The translations under genes were made by a program, and so were the position numbers. From Roseivivax lentus (GTDB taxonomy: Bacteria; Pseudomonadota; Alphaproteobacteria; Rhodobacterales; Rhodobacteraceae), in contig NZ_FTOQ01000002.1 of the NCBI RefSeq assembly GCF_900156805.1, positions 186,001-250,000 on the forward strand: a stretch of 64,000 nt of DNA, given 5' to 3'. Positions 47,011-55,732 of this stretch are shown piece by piece; positions within the stretch are counted from its first letter, which is position 1; each line of letters starts with the position of its first letter. The notes under the pieces were generated by a model. That model searched no databases, had not been told where the DNA came from, and saw nothing but the letters and a program-made list of their open reading frames with translations.

Positions 47011-48521
47011 TCCTCGCGGCGGCTGACCAGACGGTAGCCCAAGGCCTCGGCCACGTGCGGGCGCTCGACCGCTTCCGCGCCGTCGAGATCGGCGATGGTG
47101 CGGGCGACCCGCAGCACGCGGTGGTAGCCGCGCGCCGACAGGCCCATCCGCTCCGCCGCGCGCCCGATGAGGTCGCGGCTTTCGCGATCGAGCGGCGCGA
47201 TCTCCTCGAGCATCCGGCCCTCTACATCGGCATTGGTGCGGAAGCGTCCACCCGCGCCGTAGCGCGCGCCTTGGCGGGCCCGGGCGGCGGCGACGCGGTC
47301 GGCCACGACCAAGGAGCTCTCCCCCGAGGACGGCGCGTCGAGGTCGCGCATCGAGACCGGCGGCACCTCCACGCGCAGGTCGAACCGGTCCATCAGCGGC
47401 CCGGAGATACGGCCGAGATACTCCTCGCCGCAGCCCGGCGCGCGGGCACAGGCCCGCGCCGCGTCGGGCAGGTAGCCGCAGCGGCAGGGATTGGCCGCCG
47501 CGACCAGCATGAACCGGCAGGGATAGGTCACATGGGCGTTGGCCCGCGCGACCATGACCTCGCCGGTCTCGACGGGCTGGCGCAGCGTTTCGAGAACCGT
47601 GCGCGGGAATTCCGGGAATTCGTCCATGAAGAGAACGCCGTTATGCGCGAGGCTGATCTCGCCGGGCGCGGCACGCCGCCCGCCGCCGACGATCGCCGCC
47701 ATCGAGGCGGTGTGATGCGGTGCGCGGAACGGCCGGGCGCGGGAAATGCCGCCCTCGTCCAGAAGCCCCGCAAGCGAGTGGATCATCGAGGTCTCGAGCG
47801 CCTCGACCGGCGAGAGCGGCGGCAAAAGACCCGGCAGCCGGGCCGCCAGCATCGACTTGCCCGATCCGGGCGTGCCGACGAGCATCAGGTGGTGCCGCCC
47901 CGCCGCGGCGATCTCCAGCGCCCGTTTCGCGCGTTCCTGTCCCTTCACATCAGCGAGGTCGCGATGGGCTGGGGGCGTCTGCACCTCACCGGCGCGGCAC
48001 GGCGAAAGCGGCGCCTGCCCGGTGAAATGCTGCAGCAATTGCAGCAGGGAATCCGCGCCGATCACCTGGCAGGCTTCGACCCAGGCCGCCTCGGCACCGC
48101 AGGCCCGCGGGCAGACGAGGCCGCGGGCGCCCTCGGCCGCGGCGAGCGCGGCGGGCAGGGCGCCCGCGACCGGAACAAGCGTGCCGTCGAGCGACAATTC
48201 CCCGAGCGCGACCGCCCCCGCGACCGCGTCGCGCGGCAGGATTTCCAGCGCCGCGAGCAGGCTCATGGCGATGGCGAGGTCGAAATGCGACCCCTCCTTC
48301 GGCAGATCGGCTGGCGACAGGTTCACTGTGATCCGCTTCGACGGCAGCGCGATGGAGAGCGAGGACAGCGCGGTGCGCACCCGTTCGCGCGCCTCCGAGA
48401 CGGCCTTGTCGGGCAGCCCGACGATGGAAAAGGCCGGCAGGCCCGGCGTGACGGCGCATTGCACCTCCACCATGCGGGCGGAGACGCCTTCGAAGGCGAC
48501 GGTATAGGCCTCGGCTACCAA
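47007..48521 (-). CDS. comM: Magnesium-chelatase-like AAA ATPase ComM/YifB
   Basis: A 504-residue hexameric AAA ATPase that helps branch migration in natural transformation (ComM). The N-terminal ChlI domain includes [21 protein letters not shown]; the Mg-chelatase ATPase domain has [19 protein letters not shown] and the Walker [11 protein letters not shown]; the C-terminal Mg_chelatase_C domain holds [18 protein letters not shown] start at 48521 behind GGGGGAG matches the conserved N-terminus. It converges with gshB, ending within its stop codon. Confidence 0.9.
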   Translation of the reverse strand: MVAEAYTVAFEGVSARMVEVQCAVTPGLPAFSIVGLPDKAVSEARERVRTALSSLSIALPSKRITVNLSPADLPKEGSHFDLAIAMSLLAALEILPRDAVAGAVALGELSLDGTLVPVAGALPAALAAAEGARGLVCPRACGAEAAWVEACQVIGADSLLQLLQHFTGQAPLSPCRAGEVQTPPAHRDLADVKGQERAKRALEIAAAGRHHLMLVGTPGSGKSMLAARLPGLLPPLSPVEALETSMIHSLAGLLDEGGISRARPFRAPHHTASMAAIVGGGRRAAPGEISLAHNGVLFMDEFPEFPRTVLETLRQPVETGEVMVARANAHVTYPCRFMLVAAANPCRCGYLPDAARACARAPGCGEEYLGRISGPLMDRFDLRVEVPPVSMRDLDAPSSGESSLVVADRVAAARARQGARYGAGGRFRTNADVEGRMLEEIAPLDRESRDLIGRAAERMGLSARGYHRVLRVARTIADLDGAEAVERPHVAEALGYRLVSRRED

Positions 48522-48987
48522 GGTGCGATTCTCCCCCGTGACCCTGCAGCCTGCCGCGCGCGTGGTTAGCGAATGGTTAACGCGCGTCGAGCGCGCGAGG
48601 GCGGCCCCGGAGCGCGCCATCGCGGCATCGACACCGAAAGACCGACCGGAATTTCCCCGGACTCCGCCGGGGATCCGGCGGCGATCCGCCCGCGCCGCGA
48701 AAAAAAATTGCCCGAAGGCCGATACGCCCCATGCGGCTCGGCGCACACCGCCCATCTCTCTGCGTTGCGATGGAAATTCGCGGCCGGTCAGGCACCTAGC
48801 GCGGTCGACGATCGTACACATCGCGACGCTTCCGGCCCAGCATGCGGCGGTACACTTGACGATGATTGCGGAAACATCGGGTCTTAACGAATTTTTTGGA
48901 AACCGGAAGTGATCTGAGCGCGTTGCCTACCCGTAACAGGTCACACATTCGGATTGACCTGACACATTAATCGGCTGGGGAGTGAAT
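48522..48987. other. Intergenic region upstream of rpoH2 and comM
   Basis: A 466-bp gap between the divergent starts of comM and rpoH2. It contains no supported gene. A possible ECF-type promoter for rpoH2 is at 48910-48939 (listed separately). The proximal part (about 48880-48985) is less GC-rich than the rest. Confidence 0.5.
48910..48939 (+). promoter_or_regulatory. Candidate ECF-sigma (RpoE-type) promoter of rpoH2
   Basis: TGATCT (48910-48915), an 18-nt spacer and TAACAG (48934-48939) resemble the TGATCC / TAANAT-like promoter used by RpoE in Rhodobacter, which drives rpoHII there. It lies about 50 nt upstream of the rpoH2 ATG. This is motif reading only. Confidence 0.4.
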
Positions 48988-49866
48988 ATGGCGCTTGATG
49001 CATTCAACGATCAGACTTTGTCGCGGCGGGCAATGAAGGCAGAACTGCTGGACGCCGAAACGGAGCTGAAGCTGGCCTATGCCTGGCGGGACCAACGCTG
49101 CGAGGCCTCGCTGCACCGTCTGATCACGGCGTATATGCGCCTCGCGATCTCCATGGCGGCGAAGTTCAAGCGCTATGGCGCGCCGATGAACGACCTGATC
49201 CAGGAAGCCGGCCTCGGCCTGATGAAAGCCGCAGAGAAGTTCGATCCCGATCGCGGCGTGCGTTTCTCGACCTACGCGGTCTGGTGGATCAAGGCCTCGG
49301 TCCAGGACTACGTGATGCGCAACTGGTCGATGGTGCGCACCGGCTCCACCTCGTCGCAGAAATCTTTGTTCTTCAACATGCGCCGTGTGCAGGCACGGAT
49401 CGAACGCGAAGCGGCGGCGAACGGCCAGAACCTCGACCGGCACCAGCTGCGCCAGATGATCTCCACCGAGATCGGCGTGCCGCTGCACGATGTCGAGATG
49501 ATGGAAGGCCGCCTGTCGGGGTCCGATTATTCGCTGAACGCGACGCAGTCCGTCGAGGACGAGGGCCGCGAATGGATCGACGCGCTGGAGGATGACAGCG
49601 CTCAGGCCTCCGAACTGGTGGAAGAGAACCACGACAACGCCCAGCTGCGCGAATGGCTCGTCGTCGCCATGCAGCAGCTGAACGACCGCGAGCGGTTCAT
49701 CGTGCGTGAGCGCAAACTGCGCGAGGATACCCGGACGCTGGAGAGCCTCGGCAACGAGCTGGGCCTGTCCAAGGAGCGCGTGCGCCAGCTCGAGGCGGCG
49801 GCGTTCCAGAAGATGCGCAAGACACTGGAGAGCCAGTCGCGCGAGGTGCACGCATTCCTCGCTTGA
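48988..49866 (+). CDS. rpoH2: RpoH-family heat-shock/stress sigma factor (RpoHII type)
   Basis: A 292-residue sigma-32-type factor. Region 2 has LIQEAGLGLMKAAEKFDPDRGVRFSTYAVWWIKASVQDYVMRN-like sequence, read here in parts: LIQEAGLGLMKAAEKF and FSTYAVWWIKASVQ. The RpoH box is QKSLFFNMRR, close to the consensus QRKLFFNLR. Region 4 (LGNELGLSKERVRQLEAAA) ends the chain. The ATG at 48988, behind GGGGAG, was preferred to a GTG two codons earlier. The stop overlaps the chaN start (TTGA). In relatives RpoHII serves oxidative stress. Confidence 0.9.
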   Translation: MALDAFNDQTLSRRAMKAELLDAETELKLAYAWRDQRCEASLHRLITAYMRLAISMAAKFKRYGAPMNDLIQEAGLGLMKAAEKFDPDRGVRFSTYAVWWIKASVQDYVMRNWSMVRTGSTSSQKSLFFNMRRVQARIEREAAANGQNLDRHQLRQMISTEIGVPLHDVEMMEGRLSGSDYSLNATQSVEDEGREWIDALEDDSAQASELVEENHDNAQLREWLVVAMQQLNDRERFIVRERKLREDTRTLESLGNELGLSKERVRQLEAAAFQKMRKTLESQSREVHAFLA

Positions 49867-50651
49867 TCGCCCCGGTCGCGGCAGTTCTCGCCTTCATCGC
49901 CTCCGCCGCATTTGCGGACGGGGGCGATTTCACATCTGCGGAGATCGTCTTTCTGGGCGAACAGCATGACAACCCGGCGCATCACGCGCGCCAGGCGGAG
50001 CTGGTGGCCGAGATCGCGCCGAAAGCGATGGTGTTCGAGATGCTGACCCCGGATCAGGCGGGCCGCATCACGCCCGAGCTGGTCGCCGACGCCGAGGCCA
50101 TGCGCGCCGAGCTGGGCTGGGACGAAAGCGGCTGGCCCGATTTCGCCATGTATCATCCGATCTTCGCCGCCGCGGCCGAAGCCACGATCTTCGGCGCGGC
50201 CATTCCCCGCGACGAGGCGCGGCGCGCCATGGAGACCGGCATCGCCGACGCGTTCGGACGGGGGGCCGCGCGGTTCGGGCTGGACCGCGCCCTGCCGGAC
50301 GAAATGCAGGCGACGCGGGAAGCGCTGCAGGCCGAGGCGCATTGCGATGCCCTGCCCGAAGAGATGCTGCCGGTGATGGTCGACATCCAGAGGCTACGCG
50401 ATGCGAGCCTTGCCGAGGCCGCGCTGACCGCGCTGTCGGTGCATGGCGCGCCGGTCGTCGTCATCACCGGCAACGGCCATGCGCGGCCCGATTGGGGGGC
50501 GCCCGCGCTGGTGGCTTTGGCCGATGCCGGGGTTTCCATCGCCACGTTCGGACAGGGCGAAGAGGGCGGGCCGCCGCTCGACGGCGGTTTCGATGCGGTC
50601 GAGATCGCGCCGCCCGTCGATCGCGGCGATCCCTGCGCCGCCTTTCGCTGA
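49863..50651 (+). CDS. ChaN-family haem-binding-type protein
   Basis: A 262-residue protein of the ChaN (iron-regulated, Haem_bd_2-like) family. A short signal peptide (about 1-18, ending AAFA) is followed by EIVFLGEQHDNPAHHARQAE and VFEMLTPDQAG, the conserved start of the domain, and HGAPVVVITGNGHAR near the end. ChaN binds haem. The start is TTG at 49863, overlapping the rpoH2 stop, so its translation is likely coupled to the sigma factor. No lipobox is evident. Confidence 0.82.
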   Translation: MIAPVAAVLAFIASAAFADGGDFTSAEIVFLGEQHDNPAHHARQAELVAEIAPKAMVFEMLTPDQAGRITPELVADAEAMRAELGWDESGWPDFAMYHPIFAAAAEATIFGAAIPRDEARRAMETGIADAFGRGAARFGLDRALPDEMQATREALQAEAHCDALPEEMLPVMVDIQRLRDASLAEAALTALSVHGAPVVVITGNGHARPDWGAPALVALADAGVSIATFGQGEEGGPPLDGGFDAVEIAPPVDRGDPCAAFR

Positions 50652-50762
50652 TCCGGGCGATTCTGGCCCGGGCACCCCGGCGCGCGCGGCGGGACGGGCC
50701 ATGGCTTGTGCGCGACCACGCGCCTCTTTAGACCTGAGCGGGGCAGAACGGGCGGACGGCGC

Positions 50763-51962
50763 ATGCTGGGCGGCAAACGCATTCTCTTGATCATCGGCGG
50801 CGGCATCGCCGCCTACAAGTCGCTGGACCTGATCCGGCGGCTGCGCGAACGCGGCGCGGCGGTCACGCCGGTGCTGACCAAGGCGGCCGAGCAGTTCGTG
50901 ACGCCGCTCTCGGTCGCGGCGCTGGCCGGGCAGAACGTTCACCGTGACCTGTTCGATCTTACGCAGGAGGCCGAGATGGGCCACATCCAGCTGTCCCGCG
51001 TGGCGGATCTTCTGGTGGTGGCGCCCGCGACGGCGGACCTGATGGCGAAGATGGCGACCGGGCGGGCGGACGATCTGGCCTCGACGCTGCTTCTGGCGAC
51101 GGACACGCCGGTTTTGATCGCGCCCGCCATGAACGTGCGGATGTGGGATCACCCCGCGACGCAACGCAACCTCGCGACGCTACGCGGCGACGGCGTGGCC
51201 GTCTGCGGTCCGAACGAGGGCGACATGGCCTGCGGCGAGTTCGGACCGGGCCGGATGTCGGAACCGCTGGAGATCGTCGACGCCATCGCCGCGCGGCTGG
51301 CGGACGGGCCGCTCAAGGGCCGGCGGATCGTCGTCACCTCGGGGCCGACGCACGAGCCCATCGACCCGGTGCGCTACATCGCCAACCGCTCTTCGGGGGC
51401 GCAGGGCACGGCCATCGCCCGGGCGCTCGCGGCGCTGGGCGCGGAGGTCGTCTTCGTGACCGGCCCCGCGCAGGTCGCACCGCCCGAGGGCGTGACGGTG
51501 CACAAGGTCGAAACCGCGCGCCAGATGCGCGACGCGGCGCTGGCGGCGCTGCCCGCCGATGTTGTGATCTGCGCCGCCGCCGTGGCCGATTGGCGGATGG
51601 CCGAGGAAGCCGCCTCGAAGATCAAGAAGACGAGGGACGGCCTGCCGACGCTGAGCTTCGCCGAGAACCCCGACATCCTCGCCGAGATATCGCAGATGGA
51701 AACCGGCCGCCCCGCGCTGGTCGTGGGCTTTGCCGCCGAGACCGACGACGTGGAGGCCAATGCCACCGCCAAACGCGCGCGGAAGGGCTGCGACTGGATC
51801 GTCGCCAACGACGTCTCGCCCGGGACCGGGATCATGGGGGGCGCGGAGAACGCGGTCACGCTGATCTCGGAGGAAGGGGCCGAGGCCTGGCCGCGAATGA
51901 CGAAGGATCGCGTCGCACGGCGGATCGCGGAGAAGATCGCGGACGCGCTCCGGGCGGGCTGA
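50763..51962 (+). CDS. coaBC: Bifunctional CoaBC (phosphopantothenoylcysteine synthetase/decarboxylase)
   Basis: A 399-residue bifunctional enzyme of coenzyme A synthesis: CTP-dependent ligation of cysteine to phosphopantothenate, then decarboxylation. The CoaC flavoprotein half has [16 protein letters not shown] and [15 protein letters not shown]; the CoaB half (about 185-395) has [22 protein letters not shown]. Both halves are complete. The ATG at 50763 begins just ahead of the first flavin-binding strand. dut follows 35 nt later. Confidence 0.94.
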   Translation: MLGGKRILLIIGGGIAAYKSLDLIRRLRERGAAVTPVLTKAAEQFVTPLSVAALAGQNVHRDLFDLTQEAEMGHIQLSRVADLLVVAPATADLMAKMATGRADDLASTLLLATDTPVLIAPAMNVRMWDHPATQRNLATLRGDGVAVCGPNEGDMACGEFGPGRMSEPLEIVDAIAARLADGPLKGRRIVVTSGPTHEPIDPVRYIANRSSGAQGTAIARALAALGAEVVFVTGPAQVAPPEGVTVHKVETARQMRDAALAALPADVVICAAAVADWRMAEEAASKIKKTRDGLPTLSFAENPDILAEISQMETGRPALVVGFAAETDDVEANATAKRARKGCDWIVANDVSPGTGIMGGAENAVTLISEEGAEAWPRMTKDRVARRIAEKIADALRAG

Positions 51963-51976
51963 CGCCCGGTTTTCGC

Positions 51977-51996
51977 GTATTTGGAAAGAGGCAAGC
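51977..51996 (+). repeat. 20-bp dispersed repeat carrying the dut ribosome binding site
   Basis: The sequence GTATTTGGAAAGAGGCAAGC is identical to 55591-55610. It belongs to the distal arm of the palindromic intergenic repeat family. The GAGG within it (51988-51991) lies 6 nt before the dut GTG and is the only SD candidate. Confidence 0.8.
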
Positions 51997-51997
51997 T

Positions 51998-52459
51998 GTG
52001 GGCGTTTGCGCAATCAAGGTGATGTGGGACATGGGGGCGGACAGGTCCTTGGGTCTGCCCGTCTATGCGAGCGGGGGCGCGGCCGGCGCGGATCTGCGCG
52101 CGAATTTCGCCGATCGCGGCGCCGTGACGCTGGCGCCGGGCGCGCGGGCGCTGGTGCCGACGGGGCTGCGGCTCGCGATTCCCGCCGGATACGAGGTGCA
52201 GATCCGCCCGCGCTCGGGCCTTGCGCTCAAGCACGGGATCACGCTGCCCAACGCGCCGGGCACAATCGATGCGGACTATCGCGGACCGCTCGGCGTGATC
52301 GTGATGAACGCCGGCACCGAGCCCTTCACCATCGCCCATGGCGACCGGATCGCGCAGATGGTTGCCGCGCCGGTCCTGCGGGCCACATTCGCCGTCATGG
52401 ACCGGCTCGATCCGACGGATCGCGGCACGGGCGGATTTGGATCGACGGGGATCGACTGA
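51998..52459 (+). CDS. dut: dUTP pyrophosphatase
   Basis: A 153-residue trimeric dUTPase that hydrolyses dUTP to dUMP. Family motifs are visible in order: AGADLRA (1), [11 protein letters not shown] (3-like), [13 protein letters not shown] (3), GDRIAQMV (4) and [10 protein letters not shown] (5). The start is GTG at 51998 with GAGG 6 nt upstream. It follows coaBC by 35 nt and its stop overlaps the next gene by one base (TGATG), so all three appear to be one operon. Confidence 0.92.
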   Translation: MGVCAIKVMWDMGADRSLGLPVYASGGAAGADLRANFADRGAVTLAPGARALVPTGLRLAIPAGYEVQIRPRSGLALKHGITLPNAPGTIDADYRGPLGVIVMNAGTEPFTIAHGDRIAQMVAAPVLRATFAVMDRLDPTDRGTGGFGSTGID

Positions 52460-53517
52460 TGGTGCTGTTTCTGGTGCTCGCCGGGGCGCTTTGGGGGCTC
52501 GGGCGCATGATGGGCACGCCGACACAGGCGCGGCTGATCATGATCGGGCTGTTGTACCTGGCGATCCTGGCCGGTCACGTGGTGCTGCCCCAGGGCCATC
52601 CGATCCGCGCGGCGACCGGCGATCACGCCGCGCCCTGGCTCGTGCTGGGGGCGATCGGGGTGTTCGTCCTGCTCTACCGGCGGCTGCTGGCCCGGGTGAA
52701 GGCACGCGCGGTGGAAAAGGAAGCCGCCGAGGAAGCTGCCGTTGCGGCCGCGCGGCCCAAGGGCACCTTCTCGGGCGCCGAGCTCGAGCGCTACGCGCGC
52801 CATATCGTCCTGCGCGAACTGGGCGGGCCGGGGCAGAAAGCGCTGAAAGAGGCGCGGGTGCTGGTCCTCGGGGCGGGCGGTCTGGGCGCGCCCGCGCTGC
52901 AATACCTGGCCGCGGCCGGGATCGGCACGATCGGGGTGATCGACGACGACCGGGTGGAGAATGCCAACCTGCAGCGCCAGGTGATCCACCGCGACGCCGA
53001 TATCGGCCTGCCCAAGGTCTTCTCCGCGCAGGCGGCGATGGAGTCGCAGAACCCGAACGTGACCGTGCGCCCCTATCACCGCCGCCTGACCGGCGAGATC
53101 GCGGCGGAGCTGTTCGCCGATTACGACCTCGTGCTCGACGGGACGGACAATTTCGACACGCGCTACCTTGCCAATCGCGTCGCGGCCGCGGCGGGTCTGC
53201 CGCTGATCTCGGGCGCGCTCAGCCAGTGGGAGGGCCAGCTGTCGGTTTTCGACCCGGCCCGTGGCGCGCCCTGCTATCAATGCATCTTCCCCGAAGCGCC
53301 CGCGCCGGGCCTCGCGCCGTCCTGCGCCGAGGCCGGGGTGCTGGGGCCGCTGCCCGGCGTCGTGGGCGCGATGATGGCGGTCGAGGCGATCAAGCTCGTG
53401 TCGGGCGCGGGCGCGGTGCTTCGTGGCGAGATGCTGATCTACGATGCCCTCTGGGGTGAGACCCGCAAGATCGCGCTGAAGCGGCGGGCCGATTGCCCGG
53501 TCTGCGGGCAGGGGTAA
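52459..53517 (+). CDS. ThiF/MoeB/HesA-family E1-like protein with membrane anchor
   Basis: A 352-residue E1-like adenylyltransferase. Two predicted membrane segments lie in the first ~75 residues, unlike soluble MoeB or ThiF. The domain (about 108-345) has the nucleotide loop GAGGLGAPALQYLAAAG, RQVIHRDADIGLPK and the catalytic-type cysteine in APSCAEAGVLGPL. Zinc cysteine pairs are CYQC and CPVC. It probably activates a MoaD/ThiS-like sulfur carrier. It overlaps dut by one base. The partner cannot be named. Confidence 0.85.
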   Translation: MVLFLVLAGALWGLGRMMGTPTQARLIMIGLLYLAILAGHVVLPQGHPIRAATGDHAAPWLVLGAIGVFVLLYRRLLARVKARAVEKEAAEEAAVAAARPKGTFSGAELERYARHIVLRELGGPGQKALKEARVLVLGAGGLGAPALQYLAAAGIGTIGVIDDDRVENANLQRQVIHRDADIGLPKVFSAQAAMESQNPNVTVRPYHRRLTGEIAAELFADYDLVLDGTDNFDTRYLANRVAAAAGLPLISGALSQWEGQLSVFDPARGAPCYQCIFPEAPAPGLAPSCAEAGVLGPLPGVVGAMMAVEAIKLVSGAGAVLRGEMLIYDALWGETRKIALKRRADCPVCGQG

Positions 53518-53622
53518 CGGCTGGTCCGAACCCGGCGGGGATTTTGCGGACGTGATGTTGCGCAACGGGAGGGATCCCGTTGTCGCCCTGCGCCTCGGGC
53601 GAAGGCCCGGTTCGCGTGGTTG

Positions 53623-53904
53623 ATGCGATACGCCCACGTGCGGAACGGTTACGCCCCGACAATTGCGGACAGGCCTGTTCACGATTGGTGCCGATGCAGG
53701 CGGCGATCTCGGTTCCTGCGGGTCGCGGCGGGCGGGATCGGTGCGGCGCTGATCCTCTGGCCGCACTGGGCCGCGTCGCGGGACGATTTTTTCCTGTTCT
53801 CGATCCTGCCGAGCCTCAGGGTCTGGCTTGGCCTTGCCTCGGGACTGGCGGGGCTGGGGCTGCCCGCGCTGGCCGTGACACCGGCGCGGGCGCGCGTCCG
53901 CTGA
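53623..53904 (+). CDS. Possible small membrane protein
   Basis: A 93-residue reading frame with an arginine/cysteine-rich N-terminal half and two hydrophobic stretches (about residues 35-50 and 68-88). No family is recognised. There is no clear ribosome binding site, and it lies antisense to, and next to, the remnant of a membrane gene, so it may be a chance frame. Hydrophobic content is the only argument for it. Confidence 0.28.
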   Translation: MRYAHVRNGYAPTIADRPVHDWCRCRRRSRFLRVAAGGIGAALILWPHWAASRDDFFLFSILPSLRVWLGLASGLAGLGLPALAVTPARARVR

Positions 53905-53916
53905 GCGCCTGTGCGC

Positions 53917-54240
53917 CGAACCAAGCCCCGTCGCGAAAAGCGCCGCCCCAGGGCCTGCCGCGATCCAACCCCAGCCGGAAGGCCGGACCGGCAGAGGAGC
54001 GAGGCCCGGTTGGATCAGGAGCGCCGCGCCCGCAAGGCCCAGCCAGAGCGCGCCATAGATCCATGGCAGCCACCAGACCGGCAGCGCCCATTGCGCGATG
54101 CGCGCAAGCGCCAACAGGAACCCACCCACCCCCGCGATCTGCAGGACGAGACCCGTGGCAGAGGAAGCGGGCAAAAGCAGGATCCAGCCAAGCAATGCCA
54201 GCGGGATCGCGATCTGGACGAGTAGGATCGTGAGGGTCAT
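53917..54240 (-). pseudogene. Remnant of a membrane protein gene (N-terminal part)
   Basis: About 107 residues of good membrane-protein sequence begin at an ATG that overlaps the stop of the DUF6544-type gene (ATGA). Four hydrophobic segments are visible (about 3-25, 28-48, 52-72, 76-95). After about residue 107 the frame turns into arginine/proline-rich antisense sequence of the thiF gene with no stop until far downstream, and no other frame continues the protein. The gene therefore looks truncated or frameshifted. Original family not identified. Confidence 0.5.
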
Positions 54241-55076
54241 CGGTCCGTCTTGGGGAAAGCGATGTCGGTCACGTCGGCGATGAAGAAGGGGAAATAATCG
54301 TCCGTTCCGAAATTGTTGCCCGCCTCCACATGCGTGGGCAGGCGGAAGCCGCCGAAGTCACGGAATTCCGAGAGGTAGCCGCCAAAGGGCTGGAGCCGGT
54401 GCACCTTCTCCGGGTTGGCGTTGCTCCAGCGCTGGAAGGCGACGTGAAGCGGCTGGCCATCCTCGGCCACCGTGACCTCCACCGCCTGCTCGAGCCCCGC
54501 GTGGCGCATGATCATGCGCGCGGTGTTCTGCGACACCGGCTCCCAGGTCACGTGCGGTCCGGGCAGCACCGCGGCGGGTGTCCAGAACACCGCCTCGGCG
54601 ACGTAGCGCCCGAACGCCGAGCGCCTGTGATCGGGATCGCCGCCGAACCGGGCGACGGGCGCGCAGCCGAAAAGCCAGAAGCGGGTCCATGACCCGCTGT
54701 CCGAACCGGCCATGCGCGTTGTGCCGGTGCCCCCCGACATCGCCCAGACGAAGCCATGCGGCGCGGCCAGCACCTGCGTCGCGCTCATCGGCATGTAGCC
54801 GGGCGCGGCCTTGTCGCCCATGCCGAACTGCCCCGTCATCTCCAGCCGGGCCACCGTATGAAGCGGCGTGCCCTCCGCGATCGCGTAGGTGAAGAAGCGG
54901 CGCGCGGGTTCGGGCAGATCGGCGACCATCCCGGCGGTGAACGGGGCCGGATCGGCCGGTTGGGTCGCGAGCAATCGCTCCATCTCGGCCCGGTCGGCCC
55001 GGCGATCGAGCTGCCGCCAGCCGACGAGCCCGGCCAGACCGGCGCCGATGGCACTGAAGACCGGGATCAGGATCAT
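54237..55076 (-). CDS. DUF6544/DUF6920-type protein
   Basis: A 279-residue protein of a conserved, uncharacterised family. One N-terminal hydrophobic segment (about 1-20) is followed by a soluble domain. Motifs recalled for this family include LPEPARRFFTYAI, RLEMTGQFGMG, the middle WTRFWLFGCAPVARFGG region and FGGYLSEFRDFGGFRLP. Function unknown; the domain is probably exported or membrane-tethered. It is translationally coupled (ATGA) to a broken membrane gene downstream. Confidence 0.7.
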   Translation of the reverse strand: MILIPVFSAIGAGLAGLVGWRQLDRRADRAEMERLLATQPADPAPFTAGMVADLPEPARRFFTYAIAEGTPLHTVARLEMTGQFGMGDKAAPGYMPMSATQVLAAPHGFVWAMSGGTGTTRMAGSDSGSWTRFWLFGCAPVARFGGDPDHRRSAFGRYVAEAVFWTPAAVLPGPHVTWEPVSQNTARMIMRHAGLEQAVEVTVAEDGQPLHVAFQRWSNANPEKVHRLQPFGGYLSEFRDFGGFRLPTHVEAGNNFGTDDYFPFFIADVTDIAFPKTDR

Positions 55077-55732
55077 GCCTTTTGTCCGCCTTTTCAGACT
55101 GCAGATCGGTGCATCGGATCGTCACGGGTGGCGTGGTCCCGGAGGGGGTTTCCCATGCCGACGCCCCGAATGTGCGCTTCTGAGGATGCACTAGGGATTT
55201 GGGGGCGGATTTCCTTGATCCAGATCAGGTCTGGAACGGTTGGACGCCATGCGGTGAGGGGCGCATGCGGGTATCGCAGGAGATGCAGCTGAGGGGCCGT
55301 CCTCGCCGTTGCAATCTTCGGGACCTGCTGGGCCTCCTGCGCCGTCTGGTCGGTCCTGGCCATGCCGGGTTTTTCGCGTGAGCGTTGAAATGGCGCTTTG
55401 CCACCTAGGGCCGGCTCGCAATGGCGTTGTGGCACTTCCTCGGCTCTGGCCGTAAGCGTCGCCGATGCGCCTCAAGCCCGCCGTAGCGAGATGCCTGCGT
55501 GCTCTCGGAAAGGACCCCAATCGAGTGCCATCGGCGCGCGGGCAAGGGGGCGCTGCCCCCTCTTGGCCTGCGGCCAATTCACCCCCGGCGGTATTTGGAA
55601 AGAGGCAAGCGCAAAGGGCGGGGCGCCCCGGTGCCGGCGGGGCGGGCGCGGATGGCTTCGGGGGCAAAGGGGTTCGCGATATTGCCGAAGGGCGGTTGCA
55701 GGCTTAGGTAGGCGGCAAAGGAGAGCCGCTTC
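55077..55732. other. Long intergenic gap with repeat copy
   Basis: 656 bp without a supported gene between the divergent starts of the DUF6544-type gene and the M3 peptidase. It holds one copy of the palindromic repeat family (55544-55610). The remaining reading frames are low-complexity. An AAGGAGA site before 55733 serves the peptidase. It is the longest gap in the window, with no recognisable element apart from the repeat. Confidence 0.5.
55544..55610. repeat. Palindromic intergenic repeat, copy 3 (looser)
   Basis: AGGGGGC (55545-55551) and GCCCCCT (55555-55561) form a short stem, followed by the partly palindromic GGCCTGCGGCC and then CCCCCGGCG and the 20-bp block at 55591-55610 that is also found upstream of dut. 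The order stem, CCCCGG, GTATTT matches the copy at 18182-18232. Confidence 0.6.
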
